Assembly: GCA_937899365.1 (NCBI GenBank)
Contig: CALBPH010000081.1
Location: 1-8,372 of the forward strand
DNA from: an uncultured Leptolyngbya sp.
GTDB lineage: Bacteria; Cyanobacteriota; Cyanobacteriia; Phormidesmidales; Phormidesmidaceae
Length of the DNA: 8,372 nt
Reading direction: 5' to 3'
In this document: positions 7,171 to 8,372 of the stretch, one piece after another
Layout of the letters: the number at the start of each line of letters is the position of its first letter
How positions within the stretch are numbered: position 1 is the first letter of the stretch
Program-made: the position numbers and the translations under genes
Notes under the pieces: model-generated
What the model was told of the DNA's origin: nothing
The model's input: only the letters and a program-made list of their open reading frames with translations
Databases searched by the model: none

Positions 7171-8007
7171 ATGATCAGCAGTGAGCTAGACCTCGTAAAG
7201 CATGAATCTATGATGCGGTTCGGTGTTTTCTTTGGCATTCTCGTCTTGATCAGGGTATGGGAAACGCTTGCCCCTTGTCGTCGGCCCGCAGCGCCTCAAG
7301 TCATGCGCTGGTTTAGCAACGTTGGCCTATTGGTTGTGGGTACAGCTATGTTACGCGCCATATTTCCCCTCGCTGCCGTCGGGGTGGCCACCATTGCCCA
7401 AGCACAGCAGTGGGGGCTGTTTTATCTAATTACCCTCGCCCCCTGGCAAACCATAGTGCTGTCTATTATCTTTTTAGATTTTGCCACCTATCTGCAACAC
7501 ATTCTGTTTCATACCCTGCCCATCCTGTGGCGGTTTCACAAGATTCACCACGCCGATCTCGATTTTGATGTCACCACGGGGTTACGCTTTCACCCGATTG
7601 AAATTCTACTGTCCATGGTGGGCAAAGCCACCATTGTGGTGCTGTTGGGGGCTCCAGCTGTTGCCGTTTTGATGTTTGAGCTTATCCTCAATGCTACCTC
7701 CATGTTTAACCATGGCAATGTGCGTCTGCCAGCCAACCTAGAGCCGGTGTTGCGTCTAGGCGTCGTTACCCCAGACATGCATCGCATCCATCACTCTAGC
7801 CTGGTGGCAGAAACCAACAGCAATTTTGGCTTTAATATCCCCTGGTGGGACCATCTATTTGGCACCTATCGAGCTAGCCCCGCCAAGGGCCATCAGGAGA
7901 TGCCCCTTGGGTTAGCGGAGTATGAGAACGATCTGCGAATGGCCCAGCTACCGTGGATGCTCCTATGTCCTCTGTTTCAAAAACCTGGAACCCCGGTTAA
8001 ATTCTAA
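7171..8007 (+). CDS. Fatty acid hydroxylase / sterol desaturase superfamily membrane protein
   Basis: 278 residues from the ATG at 7171 (281 if the ATG at 7162 is used). The di-iron histidine clusters of the superfamily are all present, numbered from 7171: HILFH (110-114), HKIHH (123-127), HPIE (His141), FNHGN (His181) and HRIHH (204-208). Hydrophobic segments at about 15-30, 48-75, 83-106 and 145-170 place the His clusters on the cytoplasmic face, as in this family. Members use O2 and an electron donor to hydroxylate or desaturate lipids, sterols or carotenoids. The substrate cannot be read from the sequence. The length fits the general bacterial clade. The next gene is on the same strand 178 bases on, and no terminator is evident between them. 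Confidence 0.92.
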   Translation: MISSELDLVKHESMMRFGVFFGILVLIRVWETLAPCRRPAAPQVMRWFSNVGLLVVGTAMLRAIFPLAAVGVATIAQAQQWGLFYLITLAPWQTIVLSIIFLDFATYLQHILFHTLPILWRFHKIHHADLDFDVTTGLRFHPIEILLSMVGKATIVVLLGAPAVAVLMFELILNATSMFNHGNVRLPANLEPVLRLGVVTPDMHRIHHSSLVAETNSNFGFNIPWWDHLFGTYRASPAKGHQEMPLGLAEYENDLRMAQLPWMLLCPLFQKPGTPVKF

Positions 8008-8129
8008 AAAACCGTCCACTGAGGCCAATAGGGTATTTTTCACCTCCCATGGGCATAATTTTCGCGGCCTAGGTCTCAATAGCGTGAATTACATGGCCAA
8101 ACGTTGGGATAAGTTCTGTGAATAGAGAT

Positions 8130-8137
8130 GCGATCGC
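8130..8137. repeat. HIP1 octamer (intergenic copy)
   Basis: This is an exact GCGATCGC palindrome between the hydroxylase and the Lgt-like gene. Four more exact copies lie inside genes at 1554-1561, 5677-5684, 6389-6396 and 6445-6452. HIP1 is highly over-represented in many cyanobacterial genomes and is often methylated. Confidence 0.9.
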
Positions 8138-8185
8138 ACAAACCCACTCGCTAGAATCCGTGGGACGCTAACGGCAACGCCAACA

Positions 8186-8372
8186 ATGCAGTTTCCCGTT
8201 TACATAGGGCTGGGTGCTTGGAAAATTCATCCCCACTTTTTGTTTGAGTTTTTGGGATACGCCGTAGCATTTCGGCTATTGCTCTGGCGCAACCTCAGAG
8301 CAGATTCGCTGCCCACTACCCTGTTAAGCTCTATCATCGCCGGGGGGATGGTGGGGCCCGTGGTCGGGGCTA
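8186..8372 (+). CDS. Prolipoprotein diacylglyceryl transferase-like protein, N-terminal part
   Basis: The frame is open from the ATG at 8186 to the right edge, giving 62 residues, and it is not a closed ORF in this window. The N-terminus MQFPVYIGLGAWKIHPHFLFE, with FLGYAVAFRLLLW after it (22-34) and a second hydrophobic Gly-rich stretch SSIIAGGMVGPVVGA (48-62), resembles short cyanobacterial Lgt-related membrane proteins as I remember them. Lgt moves a diacylglyceryl group from phosphatidylglycerol to the lipobox Cys of prolipoproteins. The signature motif of the family lies further downstream and is not visible, so this could be a non-catalytic relative. No Shine-Dalgarno is seen; the start rests on the fit of the N-terminus and the lack of an earlier in-frame start. 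Confidence 0.6.
   Translation, partial: MQFPVYIGLGAWKIHPHFLFEFLGYAVAFRLLLWRNLRADSLPTTLLSSIIAGGMVGPVVGA

Noticed and set aside
8046..8053. CCCATGGG palindrome after the hydroxylase gene as a terminator or operator
   Set aside because: It has no loop and no T-run in the right place; an 8-base palindrome is readily found by chance.
7922..8125. Open frame of 67 codons overlapping the end of the hydroxylase gene
   Set aside because: It starts inside the hydroxylase in another frame, has no ribosome site and no recognisable domain.

Overview
The window looks like chromosomal DNA of a cyanobacterium. Five exact copies of the octamer GCGATCGC (the HIP1 motif that is over-represented in cyanobacteria) occur in 8.4 kb. 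The protein repertoire also fits: a large TIR/WD40 protein, a multi-PAS GGDEF-EAL protein, and a short Lgt-like protein of the type I associate with cyanobacteria. Species cannot be named from this sequence. There is no sign of a transposon, integrase, tRNA or CRISPR array.

Layout. Bases 1-3364 (minus strand, C-terminus off the left edge) hold one very large gene: three tandem TIR domains, each followed by a similar helical linker, then one hydrophobic segment, then at least nine WD40 repeats. This gene runs off the window edge, so it is easy to miss if only closed ORFs are considered. Bases 3365-3671 are non-coding and carry a compact G/C-rich hairpin that resembles a dispersed repeat. Bases 3672-4133 (minus) encode a small secreted DUF2141 protein. 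A clear intrinsic terminator at 4259-4285 (minus) separates it from the gene upstream, 4360-6987 (minus), a membrane-anchored PAS-PAS-PAS-GGDEF-EAL protein whose two c-di-GMP domains both look catalytically intact.

A divergent intergenic region (about 6988-7170) separates that gene from the plus-strand pair: a fatty acid hydroxylase/sterol desaturase superfamily membrane enzyme (7171-8007), and the first 62 codons of a prolipoprotein diacylglyceryl transferase-like membrane protein (8186 to the right edge).

Working together: the genes do not look like one pathway. The three minus-strand genes share an orientation, but a terminator and gaps of 226 and 307 bases argue for separate transcription units. 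The most unusual object is the triple-TIR/TM/WD40 protein. It has TIR effector modules and a WD40 platform like cyanobacterial TIR-STAND-WD40 proteins, but the visible sequence has no STAND/NACHT NTPase between them; a transmembrane segment takes that place.
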